NCBI GenBank assembly: GCA_937937835.1
Contig: CALDBJ010000155.1
Location: 1-17,297 of the forward strand
DNA length: 17,297 bases
Direction of reading: 5' to 3'
Source: an uncultured Collinsella sp.
Lineage (GTDB): Bacteria; Actinomycetota; Coriobacteriia; Coriobacteriales; Coriobacteriaceae
Shown: one piece after another, positions 6,021 through 13,960 of the stretch
Layout: every line of letters begins with the position of its first letter
How positions within the stretch are numbered: position 1 is the stretch's first letter
The notes under the pieces: generated by a model
Databases searched by the model: none
What the model was told of the DNA's origin: nothing
Seen by the model: only the letters and a program-made list of their open reading frames with translations
Made by a program: the position numbers and the translations under genes

Positions 6021-6965
6021 ATGCTCAAGACTCCTCTCTGCGATCTGCTCGGCATCGAAAAGCCCGTGTTCCAGGGCGGTATGGCCTGGATTGCCGATGC
6101 CTCGCTGGCGTCCGCAGTGTCCGAGGCGGGTGGCTTAGGCATCATCGCGGCCATGAACGCCGACGCCAACTGGCTTCGCGACCAGATTCATGAGCTGCGC
6201 GCCAGGACGGATAAGCCCTTTGGCGTGAACGTCATGCTCATGAGCCCGTTTGCCGACGAGGTTGCACAGGTCGTGATTGACGAGCGAGTGCCGGTCGTCG
6301 TGACGGGCGCCGGCAATCCCGCCAAGTACATGAAGGCGTGGAACGAGGCGGGCATCAAGGTCATCCCGGTCGTTGCCTCGGTGGCGCTGGCGCGCCTCGC
6401 GGCACGTCGTGGAGCCACGGCGGTTGTTGCCGAGGGTACCGAATCGGGCGGCCATATTGGCGAGACCTCGACGATGGCACTGGTGCCGCAGGTCGTCGAT
6501 GCGGTTGACATTCCCGTCGTGGCCGCCGGCGGTATTGCCGACGGCCGCGGCGTGGCGGCCGCCTTTATGCTCGGTGCCGCCGGCGTCCAAGTGGGTACGC
6601 GCTTTCTGGTCGCAGACGAGTGCACCGTCTCGGAGCAGTACAAAGAGATGGTCCTGAAGGCCAACGACACTTCAACGCGTGCGACCGGTCGCTCGACGGG
6701 ACATCCAGTGCGCGCCCTCAAGAGCCCCTTCACCAACGCCTATGCCAAGAGCGAGGGTTCCGGCGCGAGTGCCGAGGAGCTCGGTGCTATGGGAACCGGT
6801 GCGCTGCGTAAGGCCGCCAAGGACGGCAACTACGAAGAGGGTTCGTTTTTGTGTGGACAGATTGCCGGCATGGTCAACGAGCGCCAGAGCGCACGCGAAA
6901 TCGTTGACGACCTGGTCGATGGCGCCGAGCACGTCCTGAAGGGTGCGTGCGCATGGGTGGCGTAG
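6021..6965 (+). CDS. fabK: Enoyl-ACP reductase II, FMN-dependent
   Basis: FabK catalyses the last step of each elongation cycle, reducing trans-2-enoyl-ACP with NAD(P)H through FMN. The 314-residue product has a nitronate-monooxygenase/FabK-type TIM barrel: PVFQGGMAWI (16-24), GGLGIIAAMNA (37-47), FGVNVMLMSP (67-76), the FabK-type ESGGHIGETSTMALVPQVVD with His145, and AAGGIADGRGVAAAFMLGA with VGTRF for phosphate binding. The fit to the streptococcal enzyme family is clear, including the C-terminal GHPVRALKSPFT stretch. It overlaps fabD by 13 nt, suggesting translational coupling. FabK rather than FabI as the only enoyl reductase of the cluster implies insensitivity to triclosan, a known property of the family. 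Confidence 0.94.
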   Translation: MLKTPLCDLLGIEKPVFQGGMAWIADASLASAVSEAGGLGIIAAMNADANWLRDQIHELRARTDKPFGVNVMLMSPFADEVAQVVIDERVPVVVTGAGNPAKYMKAWNEAGIKVIPVVASVALARLAARRGATAVVAEGTESGGHIGETSTMALVPQVVDAVDIPVVAAGGIADGRGVAAAFMLGAAGVQVGTRFLVADECTVSEQYKEMVLKANDTSTRATGRSTGHPVRALKSPFTNAYAKSEGSGASAEELGAMGTGALRKAAKDGNYEEGSFLCGQIAGMVNERQSAREIVDDLVDGAEHVLKGACAWVA

Positions 6966-7879
6966 CGTTTTTGTTTGCCGGCCAGGGTGCCCAGCACCCC
7001 GCGATGGGCGTCGACTTGATCGAGACATCGCCGGCGGCCGCCGAGGTGTTCGCCATTGCCGACGAGGTGCGCCCGGGGACCAGCGAGCAATGCCGGAGTG
7101 CCTCCAAGGAGGAGCTCTCGCAGACCGAGAACACGCAGCCGTGCGTGTTCGTTCACGACCTGGCAGCGGCTGCCGCCCTGCGTGAGCGTGGCGTGGTACC
7201 TGCCGCCTGTGCGGGATTCTCGCTGGGCGAGGTCGCCGCGCTCACCTTTGCGGGGGCGTTCGATACGCGAGCGGGCTTTGAGCTCGTGTGCGAGCGCGCG
7301 GCGCTGATGGCCGCGGCTGCCGAGCGCCATCCGGGCGGCATGCGCGCCGTCATCAAGCTCGATGCGGCGCAAGTCGAGGGCCTGGCAAAACAGGCCGGCG
7401 AGGACTGCTGGCCAGTCAACTACAACAGCCCACAGCAGACGGTTGTGGCCGGAGCGCCCGAGACGCTGCAGGAGCTCGACGTCCTAGTAAAAGAGGCTGG
7501 CGGCCGCGCCATGAAGGTCGCGGTGTCGGGTGCATTTCATAGCCCCTATATGGCCGAGGCGACCTGTGGCCTTGCCGCATATATTGAGGCCGGTCACGCG
7601 CCGTCCCCGTTGCTCATTCCTGTTTTGGCAAATATGACAGCGGCGCCCTATCCGGCGGATCCCCAGACGGCATCGGATGTCTTGGCCAATCAGGTGAGCC
7701 ATGCCGTACGCTGGGTCGATACGCTGCATGCTCTGCAGGATCAAGGCATCGACACATTTATTGAGGTCGGCCCCGGCAAAACGCTGTCCGGCCTGGTCAA
7801 GCGTACGCTGAGCGACGTTCGTGTGTATTCGTGCGAGACGGCCGAGCAGGTCGCAGCTATTGCCGACGAGCTCGCATAG
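6953..7879 (+). CDS. fabD: Malonyl-CoA:ACP transacylase
   Basis: FabD moves malonate from CoA to ACP, supplying the extender unit. From ATG 6953 the product is 308 residues. It shows LFAGQGAQHPAMG at the N-terminus, the nucleophile elbow GFSLGE with Ser90, Arg115 in CERAALM, the QQTVVAG segment and the catalytic His196 in VSGAFHSPYM. The C-terminal IEVGPGKTLSGLVKR is also typical. AAGGG (6939-6943) lies 9 nt before this ATG and only 3 nt before an alternative GTG at 6947, so ATG is preferred. The start lies inside the end of fabK. The region after residue 40 (RPGTSEQCRSASKEELSQTENTQ) is an ordinary variable loop. Confidence 0.95.
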   Translation: MGGVAFLFAGQGAQHPAMGVDLIETSPAAAEVFAIADEVRPGTSEQCRSASKEELSQTENTQPCVFVHDLAAAAALRERGVVPAACAGFSLGEVAALTFAGAFDTRAGFELVCERAALMAAAAERHPGGMRAVIKLDAAQVEGLAKQAGEDCWPVNYNSPQQTVVAGAPETLQELDVLVKEAGGRAMKVAVSGAFHSPYMAEATCGLAAYIEAGHAPSPLLIPVLANMTAAPYPADPQTASDVLANQVSHAVRWVDTLHALQDQGIDTFIEVGPGKTLSGLVKRTLSDVRVYSCETAEQVAAIADELA

Positions 7880-7909
7880 TCCACAGGGCTGTAACCCGAA
7901 AGGAATGAC

Positions 7910-8683
7910 ATGGGCAACTTGAACAATGGCGCGCTCGAGCGCAACGACTCACGTCGCGTGGCACTGGTCACGGGCGGCTCGCGGGGTATCGGCCGCGCCT
8001 GCGCTATCGGTCTGGCGGAGGATGGCTGCGATATCGCCGTCGTCTATGCCGGCAGCGTCGATGCGGCGCGCGAGACGTGCGACGCCTGCGAGGCGGCTGG
8101 CGCCACAGCGCGCTCATATCAATGCGACGTGGCCGACCCCGCTGCCGTTAACGCGTGCGTGGAAGCGGTCCTCAACGACTTTGGCTCCATTTGGGCGCTC
8201 GTCAACAACGCTGGCATCACCCGCGATGGCCTGCTCATGCGCATGGGCGATGACGCCTTCGATCGCGTGCTCGATGTCAATCTTAAAGGAACGTTTAACA
8301 CGACGCGCGCGCTCACCAAGACCTTTATGCGCCAGCGCGGCGGCTGCGTCGTCAACATGAGCTCGGTCGTGGGCCTGATGGGCAATGCCGGGCAGGCCAA
8401 CTACGCTGCCTCCAAGGCGGGCGTGATCGGCCTGACCAAGGCGGTGGCGTGCGAGCTTGCGCCCCGCGGCGTACGAGTGAACGCGGTCGCACCCGGGTTT
8501 GTCGAGACCGATATGACGGCAAAGCTATCGGATAAGGTGCGTGCGGCGTGCGAGGAGCAGATTCCCCTGAGGCGCATGGCGCGTCCCGAGGAAGTGGCCG
8601 GCGTGGTGCGCTTTTTGGCGAGCGACGCGGCTGCCTACATTACGGGCGAAGTCGTACGCGTCGACGGCGGAATGGCGATGTAG
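7910..8683 (+). CDS. fabG: 3-oxoacyl-ACP reductase
   Basis: FabG reduces beta-ketoacyl-ACP to beta-hydroxyacyl-ACP with NADPH. It is a short-chain dehydrogenase of 257 residues. The cofactor motif TGGSRGIG is at 21-28, NNAG at 99-102, and the catalytic residues are Asn124 (DVNLKG), Ser152 (NMSSVVG), Tyr165 and Lys169 (YAASK). VETDMT and the C-terminal ITGEVVRVDGGMAM are typical. The first 14 residues (MGNLNNGALERNDS) are an extension compared with the compact FabG start, but the ATG is well placed behind AAAGGA. The extension is polar and has no recognisable function. The gene follows fabD after 30 nt. Confidence 0.95.
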   Translation: MGNLNNGALERNDSRRVALVTGGSRGIGRACAIGLAEDGCDIAVVYAGSVDAARETCDACEAAGATARSYQCDVADPAAVNACVEAVLNDFGSIWALVNNAGITRDGLLMRMGDDAFDRVLDVNLKGTFNTTRALTKTFMRQRGGCVVNMSSVVGLMGNAGQANYAASKAGVIGLTKAVACELAPRGVRVNAVAPGFVETDMTAKLSDKVRAACEEQIPLRRMARPEEVAGVVRFLASDAAAYITGEVVRVDGGMAM

Positions 8684-8722
8684 AAACCAGGGCCGAAGAA
8701 CGGCTTGGATGAGGAGACCATG

Positions 8723-9970
8723 ATGGAACAGAGAGTTGCAATCACCGGTATCGGTGCCGTGTCGCCGCTCGGCAACACTGCGCTTGCCACCTGGGCGGCC
8801 ATGTGCGCCGGCACGTGCGGCATCGGCCCGATCACGCACTTCGATACCGATGCGTTTGCCGTCAAGGTGGCAGCCGAGGTCAAGGGCTTTGACGGCAACG
8901 AGTACTTTGGCAAGCGTGACGCCAAGCATCTCGACCCCTGCGTTCAGTTTGCGATGGCGGCTTCGGACGAAGCCATGCACGATGCGGGCTTTGATGTCGA
9001 AGGCGCCATCGATCGCGAGCGCCTGGGCGTCTACGTGGGCTCGGGCGTGGGCGGCATGACGACGCTCGTCGACAACGTCCATACGATTGCCGAACGTGGG
9101 CCCCGCCGCGCATCGCCCTATATGATCGCGATGATGATCCCCAACATGGCATCGGGCAATATCGCAATCCGCCACAAGGCAAAGGGCCCGACCCTGCCCG
9201 TGGTGACCGCGTGCGCAACCTCGGCCCATGCGGTGGGCGAGGCGTTCCGCGCCATCAAGCACGGCTATGCCGACGCGATCCTCGCGGGCGGCGCCGAGGC
9301 GGCCATTATCCCCGATGCCGTTGCGGGCTTTACGTCCTGCCGCGCATTGACCACCAACCCCGATCCCGCGACGGCCTGCCGTCCGTTCGATGCAGACCGC
9401 GACGGCTTTGTGATGGGCGAGGGTGCCTGCGTGCTCGTACTCGAGAGCATGGAGCATGCACAGGCGCGCGGTGCGCACATTTATGCCGAGGTCGTGGGCT
9501 ACGGCAATACCGATGATGCCTATCACATCACGAGCCCTGATCCCGAGGCTGCCGGCATTGCCCGCGCGATATCGCTGGCGGTGACCGAGGGCGACGTCAG
9601 GCCTTCCGAGGGTCTCTACATCAATGCCCATGGCACATCTACCAAGCTCAACGATTCGTCCGAGACGGCGGGCATTAAGCGTGCGCTCGGCGAGGACGCG
9701 GCGCGCGCCGCGCACGTCTCGTCGACTAAGTCGATGACCGGCCACATGATCGGTGCCACGGGCGCCATCGAGGTCATGGCCTGCGCCATGGCGCTCGAGC
9801 AGGGCGTGGTGCCGCCGACCATTAACTACCACACGCCCGATCCCGCCTGCGATCTTGACTACACGCCCAATCGCGCAGTTCGCGCCGACCTTACCTGGGC
9901 GCTTTCGACCAACCTGGGCTTTGGCGGACACAACGCCGCCATCGCGCTGCGTAGATATACGAGGAGCTAG
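8723..9970 (+). CDS. fabF: Beta-ketoacyl-ACP synthase II
   Basis: FabF condenses malonyl-ACP with acyl-ACP in the elongation rounds. From ATG 8723 the product is 415 residues, close to the usual 410-415. The active site is complete: Cys164 in VTACATSAH, His303 in NAHGTSTKLND, and Lys336 with His341 in STKSMTGHMIGATGA. The C-terminal STNLGFGGHNAAI is also present. Three in-frame starts are close together: TTG 8705, ATG 8720 and ATG 8723. GAGGAG at 8711-8716 is 6 nt from 8723 and only 3 nt from 8720, and the protein begins MEQRVAITGIGAVSPLG, so 8723 is chosen. It is the only elongating condensing enzyme in the cluster; no fabB is present. Confidence 0.95.
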   Translation: MEQRVAITGIGAVSPLGNTALATWAAMCAGTCGIGPITHFDTDAFAVKVAAEVKGFDGNEYFGKRDAKHLDPCVQFAMAASDEAMHDAGFDVEGAIDRERLGVYVGSGVGGMTTLVDNVHTIAERGPRRASPYMIAMMIPNMASGNIAIRHKAKGPTLPVVTACATSAHAVGEAFRAIKHGYADAILAGGAEAAIIPDAVAGFTSCRALTTNPDPATACRPFDADRDGFVMGEGACVLVLESMEHAQARGAHIYAEVVGYGNTDDAYHITSPDPEAAGIARAISLAVTEGDVRPSEGLYINAHGTSTKLNDSSETAGIKRALGEDAARAAHVSSTKSMTGHMIGATGAIEVMACAMALEQGVVPPTINYHTPDPACDLDYTPNRAVRADLTWALSTNLGFGGHNAAIALRRYTRS

Positions 9971-9973
9971 AGC

Positions 9974-10447
9974 ATGGATTCCAAAAGACTTGCCGAGATA
10001 GCCGATGTTATGGAGGACCGCGGCCTCACGCGCGTGCGCGTTGAGGAGCCCGATGGCACCGCGGTCGAACTCGAGCGCGCGAGCGCCGCACAGCCGGTTG
10101 CCGTGCCCATGCCCATGCCGAGCGCTATGGCCGCTCCAGTTGCAGCTCCCACAGTCGCGCCTGCCGCACCGGAGCCCGCCGCGCAGACACCTGCCGCCGC
10201 ACCGGAGCCCAAGGGCACCGAGGTGACCGCTCCCATGGTCGGCGTTTTCTATGCTGCCCCGGCGCCGGGCGACGAACCGTTTGTGCACGTGGGCTCCAAG
10301 GTCAAGGCCGGCGAGACCCTCTGCATCATCGAGGCCATGAAGGTTCTCAACGAGGTGACGGCCGAGGCAGACGGCGAGGTGCTCGAGATCTGCGTGGCCG
10401 ACGGCGACCTCGTGGAGTTCGGCAGCTGCCTCATGAGGATCGGATAG
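9974..10447 (+). CDS. accB: Biotin carboxyl carrier protein of acetyl-CoA carboxylase
   Basis: AccB carries carboxybiotin between the biotin carboxylase AccC and the carboxyltransferase AccDA. The 157-residue protein has three parts: an N-terminal helical segment (1-36), a flexible Ala/Pro-rich linker (about 37-80) and a C-terminal biotinyl domain with EAMKVLNEV, Lys123 being the biotinylated residue. The linker contains a short duplication (PAAPEP and AAAPEP, with GCCGCACCGGAGCCC repeated in the DNA), a likely slippage product. It starts 3 nt after the fabF stop with AGGAGCT overlapping the end of fabF. BirA, encoded 5.4 kb upstream on the other strand, is the probable ligase. Confidence 0.96.
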   Translation: MDSKRLAEIADVMEDRGLTRVRVEEPDGTAVELERASAAQPVAVPMPMPSAMAAPVAAPTVAPAAPEPAAQTPAAAPEPKGTEVTAPMVGVFYAAPAPGDEPFVHVGSKVKAGETLCIIEAMKVLNEVTAEADGEVLEICVADGDLVEFGSCLMRIG

Positions 10448-10456
10448 GTGATATCC

Positions 10457-10879
10457 ATGAACAAAGAAGAGCTTAAAGAACTGTTGCCGCATCGTGAGCC
10501 GATGCTTTTGCTCGACGAAGCCGAGCTAGTGGGCGACGAGGCCCACGGCAAGATCACGATTACGGGCGATGAGTACTTTCTGCAGGGGCATTTTCCGGGA
10601 AACCCGGTTGTTCCCGGCGTGATTCAGTGCGAGATGCTCGCCCAGAACTGCTGCGTGCTGCTGATGGGCGATGAGGAGGCGCGCGGCGCGACGCCGTTCT
10701 ACACGAGTCTGGACAAGGTGCGCTTTAAGCGTCCGGTGCGCCCGGGCGATACGGTTGATCTGGTGTGCTCCATCACACGTGCGCGCGGGCCGTTCCGCTT
10801 TGCGACGGGTACTGCGAGCGTCAACGGTGAGGTTTGCTGCCGCGCCGATATGTCTTTTGCACTCATGCACGAAAGTTAA
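10457..10879 (+). CDS. fabZ: 3-hydroxyacyl-ACP dehydratase
   Basis: FabZ removes water from beta-hydroxyacyl-ACP to give trans-2-enoyl-ACP. From ATG 10457 the product is 140 residues, the usual FabZ size, with a single hot-dog fold. The family signature is clear: LPHREPMLLLDE (10-21), GHFPGNPVVPGV with catalytic His45, and QCEMLAQ with Glu59. AGGTGA sits 5 nt before the ATG; an in-frame GTG at 10448, directly after the accB stop, is a less likely start. No fabA-like or fabM-like isomerase is present in the window, so the route to unsaturated fatty acids, if any, is encoded elsewhere. The gene lies between accB and accC, as in streptococci. Confidence 0.95.
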   Translation: MNKEELKELLPHREPMLLLDEAELVGDEAHGKITITGDEYFLQGHFPGNPVVPGVIQCEMLAQNCCVLLMGDEEARGATPFYTSLDKVRFKRPVRPGDTVDLVCSITRARGPFRFATGTASVNGEVCCRADMSFALMHES

Positions 10880-10889
10880 GGAAGGCTTC

Positions 10890-12233
10890 ATGTTCGACAA
10901 AGTGCTCATCGCCAACCGCGGCGAAGTCGCGGTCCGTGTTATCCGCGCGTGCCGCGATATGGGCATCAAGACCGTCGCCGTTTATTCCACGGCCGATGCG
11001 GACGCGCTGCACGTGCAGCTTGCCGACGAGGCGTATTGCATCGGCGGCCCGCGTCTTGCCGAGAGCTACCTCAACGACGATGCTGTGCTCACCTGTGCCG
11101 TAAAGTCGGGAGCTAAGGCAATTCATCCCGGCTATGGCTTCTTTTCCGAGAAGGCGAGCTTTGTACGCGACTGCGACAAGTATGGCCTGGCTTTTGTCGG
11201 TCCTTCGGCCGAGGTGATCGACAGCATGGGCGACAAGGACGCCGCACGCCGAACGGCTGCCGCGGCGGGCGTGCCCATCGTGCCGGGCTGCGATTTGCTC
11301 AAAAGTCCCGAGGAGGCGACGGCCGAGGCCGAGCGCATTGGCTGTCCCGTGCTCATTAAGGCGCGCGCGGGCGGTGGCGGTCGCGGCATTCGCAAGGTCG
11401 AGCGCGTGGAAGATGCGGCAAAGGCGTTCATCGAGGCGCGTGCCGAGGGCGAGGCCGTTTTTGGCGACGGCGAGTGCTACATGGAGAAGTTCGTCGCGCC
11501 GGCGCACCACGTTGAGGTGCAGATTATGGCCGATAAGCAGGGCCATGTATTTTCGCTCGGCGAGCGCGAGTGCTCGGTGCAGCGTCGCAACCAAAAGCTG
11601 ATCGAAGAGAGTCCCGCGCCGTGCCTCGACGGACACAACGACATTCGTGCTCGCATGCACAAGGCAGCGCGTGACCTGGCTCGTGCTGTCGGCTACGAAG
11701 GAGCCGGTACCATCGAGTTTCTGTATTCGGACGACGGCAATTTCTACTTTATGGAAATGAACACGCGCTTGCAGGTGGAGCATCCGGTTACAGAGTTTGT
11801 GACCGATACCGACTTGGTCAAGTGGCAGCTGCGCGTGGCAGCCGGCCAGCCTCTGCCCTTTGAGCAGGAGGACATGCCGGTCCGCAACCACGCCATGGAG
11901 TGCCGCATCAATGCCGAAACGCCGGACTTTCTGCCGTCATGCGGAACGGTCACCGCGTTGCGTGTGCCGGGTGGTCCGCGCGTGCGCTGGGATTCCGCCA
12001 TGTTTACCGGTGCGAAAGTTCCGCCGTACTACGACTCCATGCTCGGCAAGCTCATCGTGTGTGCGCCCACGCGTGACGGCGCCATTCGCAAGATGCGCTC
12101 GGCCCTGGGCGAGCTCGTGATTGAGGGCGTGAGCGAAAACAGCGAGCTTCAGCTCGACGTGCTGGCAAACGACGAGTTCTTGTCGGGCATGTACCACACC
12201 GATCTGATGGGGCATCTCTATGCTGATGAATAG
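10890..12233 (+). CDS. accC: Biotin carboxylase subunit of acetyl-CoA carboxylase
   Basis: AccC carboxylates the biotin on AccB using ATP and bicarbonate. From ATG 10890 (behind AAGGAAGG) the product is 447 residues, matching the family. Visible parts are the N-terminal preATP-grasp domain (KVLIANRGEVAVRVIRA, 4-20; HPGYGFFSE, 79-87), the glycine-rich ATP loop KARAGGGGRGIRKV (157-170), ECSVQRRNQKLIEE (227-240), and EMNTRLQVEHPVTE with Arg293. QRRNQK has Asn where the E. coli enzyme has His, a tolerated position. The frame is open much further upstream, across fabZ, but that part is only a shadow. Its last 14 nt overlap the start of accDA. Confidence 0.96.
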   Translation: MFDKVLIANRGEVAVRVIRACRDMGIKTVAVYSTADADALHVQLADEAYCIGGPRLAESYLNDDAVLTCAVKSGAKAIHPGYGFFSEKASFVRDCDKYGLAFVGPSAEVIDSMGDKDAARRTAAAAGVPIVPGCDLLKSPEEATAEAERIGCPVLIKARAGGGGRGIRKVERVEDAAKAFIEARAEGEAVFGDGECYMEKFVAPAHHVEVQIMADKQGHVFSLGERECSVQRRNQKLIEESPAPCLDGHNDIRARMHKAARDLARAVGYEGAGTIEFLYSDDGNFYFMEMNTRLQVEHPVTEFVTDTDLVKWQLRVAAGQPLPFEQEDMPVRNHAMECRINAETPDFLPSCGTVTALRVPGGPRVRWDSAMFTGAKVPPYYDSMLGKLIVCAPTRDGAIRKMRSALGELVIEGVSENSELQLDVLANDEFLSGMYHTDLMGHLYADE

Positions 12234-13944
12234 AAAAGCAAAGACGGTCAACGTCCTCGAGGGGCCGATGACCGAGTCGTGCGCCGAGTTTCCCGCGCGC
12301 CACGTGTTTATCAAGTGCCCGGAGTGTCGCCGCGTGATCGATGAAGCACGCCTGCACGACAACCTCGAGGTCTGCCCTCGTTGCGGCAAACACTTTCGCG
12401 TGAGCGGTCGCGCGCGCATGCGCATGACGGTCGACGAGGGCACGTTTGAGGAATGGGATGCCAATCTGGCGTCGGAGGACTTCCTCTCGTTTCCCGGCTA
12501 TGCCGACAAGCTTAAGAGCGTGTGCGAGCGTTCGGGCGAGCGCGACGCCGTTGTGTGCGGCAGGGGCAAAATCTGCGGCTGCGATACCGCGCTCTTCTTT
12601 ATGGACGCCAACTTTATGATGGGCTCGATGGGTTCCGTGGTGGGCGAGAAGATCTGTCGCACATTTGAGCGAGCGACCGAGCTTGGATTGCCAGTTGTCG
12701 GCTTTACCGTTTCGGGCGGCGCGCGCATGCAAGAGGGCGTGACGTCGCTTATGCAGATGGCCAAGATTTCTGCGGCGGTTAGGCGCCACAGCGAGGCGGG
12801 CGGTCTGTATATCACGGTGCTCACCGACCCCACGACCGGAGGCGTAACCGCGAGCTTTGCCATGGAGGGCGATATTATCCTGGCCGAGCCCGATGCCCTG
12901 ACGGCATTTGCCGGCCCGCGCGTGATCGAGCAGAACATGCACAAGCGCCTGCCCAAGGGATTCCAGCGCTCCGAGTTTTTGCTGGAGCACGGCTTTTGCG
13001 ATGCCGTTGTTCCGCGTGGCGAGATTGCGCTCACGGTAGGCGAGCTGCTGGCACTGCACGAAGGGCACGCGCCCGGCCTGGGGGCACCGCATGAGATCGT
13101 GCATACGGGTCGTCGCGGCAAAAAGCTGGGACACTTGTTCAAGCGCTCGACCGCACCAAAAACCGCGCTCGAGATTGTCAAGCAGACCCGCTCGGCAGAT
13201 CGCGCCACGGCGGGCGAGATGATCTCGCTGGGCCTGGATGGATTTGTGGAGCTGCATGGCGACCGTTACTTTGGCGACGACGCCGCCGTGGTGGCTGGCA
13301 TTGGCTGGAAAGACGGGCGACCCGTGACGGTTATCGCCGTCGAGCGCGGTACCACGACCAAAGAGCGCATGCGTCGCAACTTTGGTATGGCACATCCCGA
13401 GGGCTACCGCAAAGCGCGTCGCCTTATACGCCAGGCCGAAAAGTTTGGTCGACCGGTTCTGTGTCTGGTCGATACTTCGGGCGCGTTTTGCGGCATCGGT
13501 GCCGAGGAGCGCGGCCAGGGCGAGGCGATTGCCCAGAATCTCATGGAGATGAGCGGCCTCAAGACGCCGATTGTCTCGGTGGTGACAGGCGAGGGCGGCT
13601 CTGGTGGCGCGCTGGCGCTGTCCGTGGCCGACCGCATCCTGATGCTCTCGAGCTCGGCCTATTCGGTCGTGAGCCCCGAGGCCTGTGCGTCGATCCTGTG
13701 GAAGGATACCGAGCGCGCGAATGAGGCCGCCGAGGCGCTTAAGCTCACGGCCCCCGATCTGTTGGCGCTCGGCATCATCGACGGCATTGTTGACGATAGG
13801 GGCCTGTCGCATGAGGAGATCGCCGGTGCCGTCATGTCCTCGGCATTTGATGCCTTCGATACGCTTGGGCAGCTCGACGACGCGACCCTCACAAACCTCC
13901 GCTACGAAAAGTACCGCGCAATCGGTCAGTACCGCACGATGTGA
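12220..13944 (+). CDS. accDA: Acetyl-CoA carboxylase carboxyltransferase, AccD-AccA fusion
   Basis: This enzyme transfers the carboxyl group from carboxybiotin to acetyl-CoA, making malonyl-CoA. In most bacteria the beta (AccD) and alpha (AccA) subunits are separate chains; here one 574-residue protein contains both with no stop between. The AccD part (about 1-295) has the zinc ribbon C33-x2-C36-x15-C52-x2-C55 and NFMMGSMGSVVGEK (about 131-144). A short basic linker (HTGRRGKKLGHLFKRS, just before 311) leads into the AccA part (about 311-574): LGLDGFVELHGDRYFGDD, GMAHPEGYRKARRL, GAEERGQGEAIAQNLMEM, GEGGSGGALALSVADR (from 457) and SPEACASILWKD. The AccA part resembles the short Firmicutes form. 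The ATG at 12220 overlaps accC by 14 nt, implying coupled translation; ATG 12226 is an alternative. Confidence 0.94.
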   Translation: MLMNRKAKTVNVLEGPMTESCAEFPARHVFIKCPECRRVIDEARLHDNLEVCPRCGKHFRVSGRARMRMTVDEGTFEEWDANLASEDFLSFPGYADKLKSVCERSGERDAVVCGRGKICGCDTALFFMDANFMMGSMGSVVGEKICRTFERATELGLPVVGFTVSGGARMQEGVTSLMQMAKISAAVRRHSEAGGLYITVLTDPTTGGVTASFAMEGDIILAEPDALTAFAGPRVIEQNMHKRLPKGFQRSEFLLEHGFCDAVVPRGEIALTVGELLALHEGHAPGLGAPHEIVHTGRRGKKLGHLFKRSTAPKTALEIVKQTRSADRATAGEMISLGLDGFVELHGDRYFGDDAAVVAGIGWKDGRPVTVIAVERGTTTKERMRRNFGMAHPEGYRKARRLIRQAEKFGRPVLCLVDTSGAFCGIGAEERGQGEAIAQNLMEMSGLKTPIVSVVTGEGGSGGALALSVADRILMLSSSAYSVVSPEACASILWKDTERANEAAEALKLTAPDLLALGIIDGIVDDRGLSHEEIAGAVMSSAFDAFDTLGQLDDATLTNLRYEKYRAIGQYRTM

Positions 13945-13960
13945 CAAAGGGACAGCCCGC

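Noticed and set aside
8525..10492. A 655-codon open frame on the - strand opposite fabF and accB
   Set aside because: It crosses the boundaries of several real genes, has a His/Arg/Gly/Ala-rich composition, and shows no ribosome site or recognisable motif.
10671..10889. Upstream extension of AccC from an ATG inside fabZ
   Set aside because: It overlaps most of fabZ and is Arg-rich. The AccC family starts at MFDKVLIANRGE, preceded by a good ribosome site.
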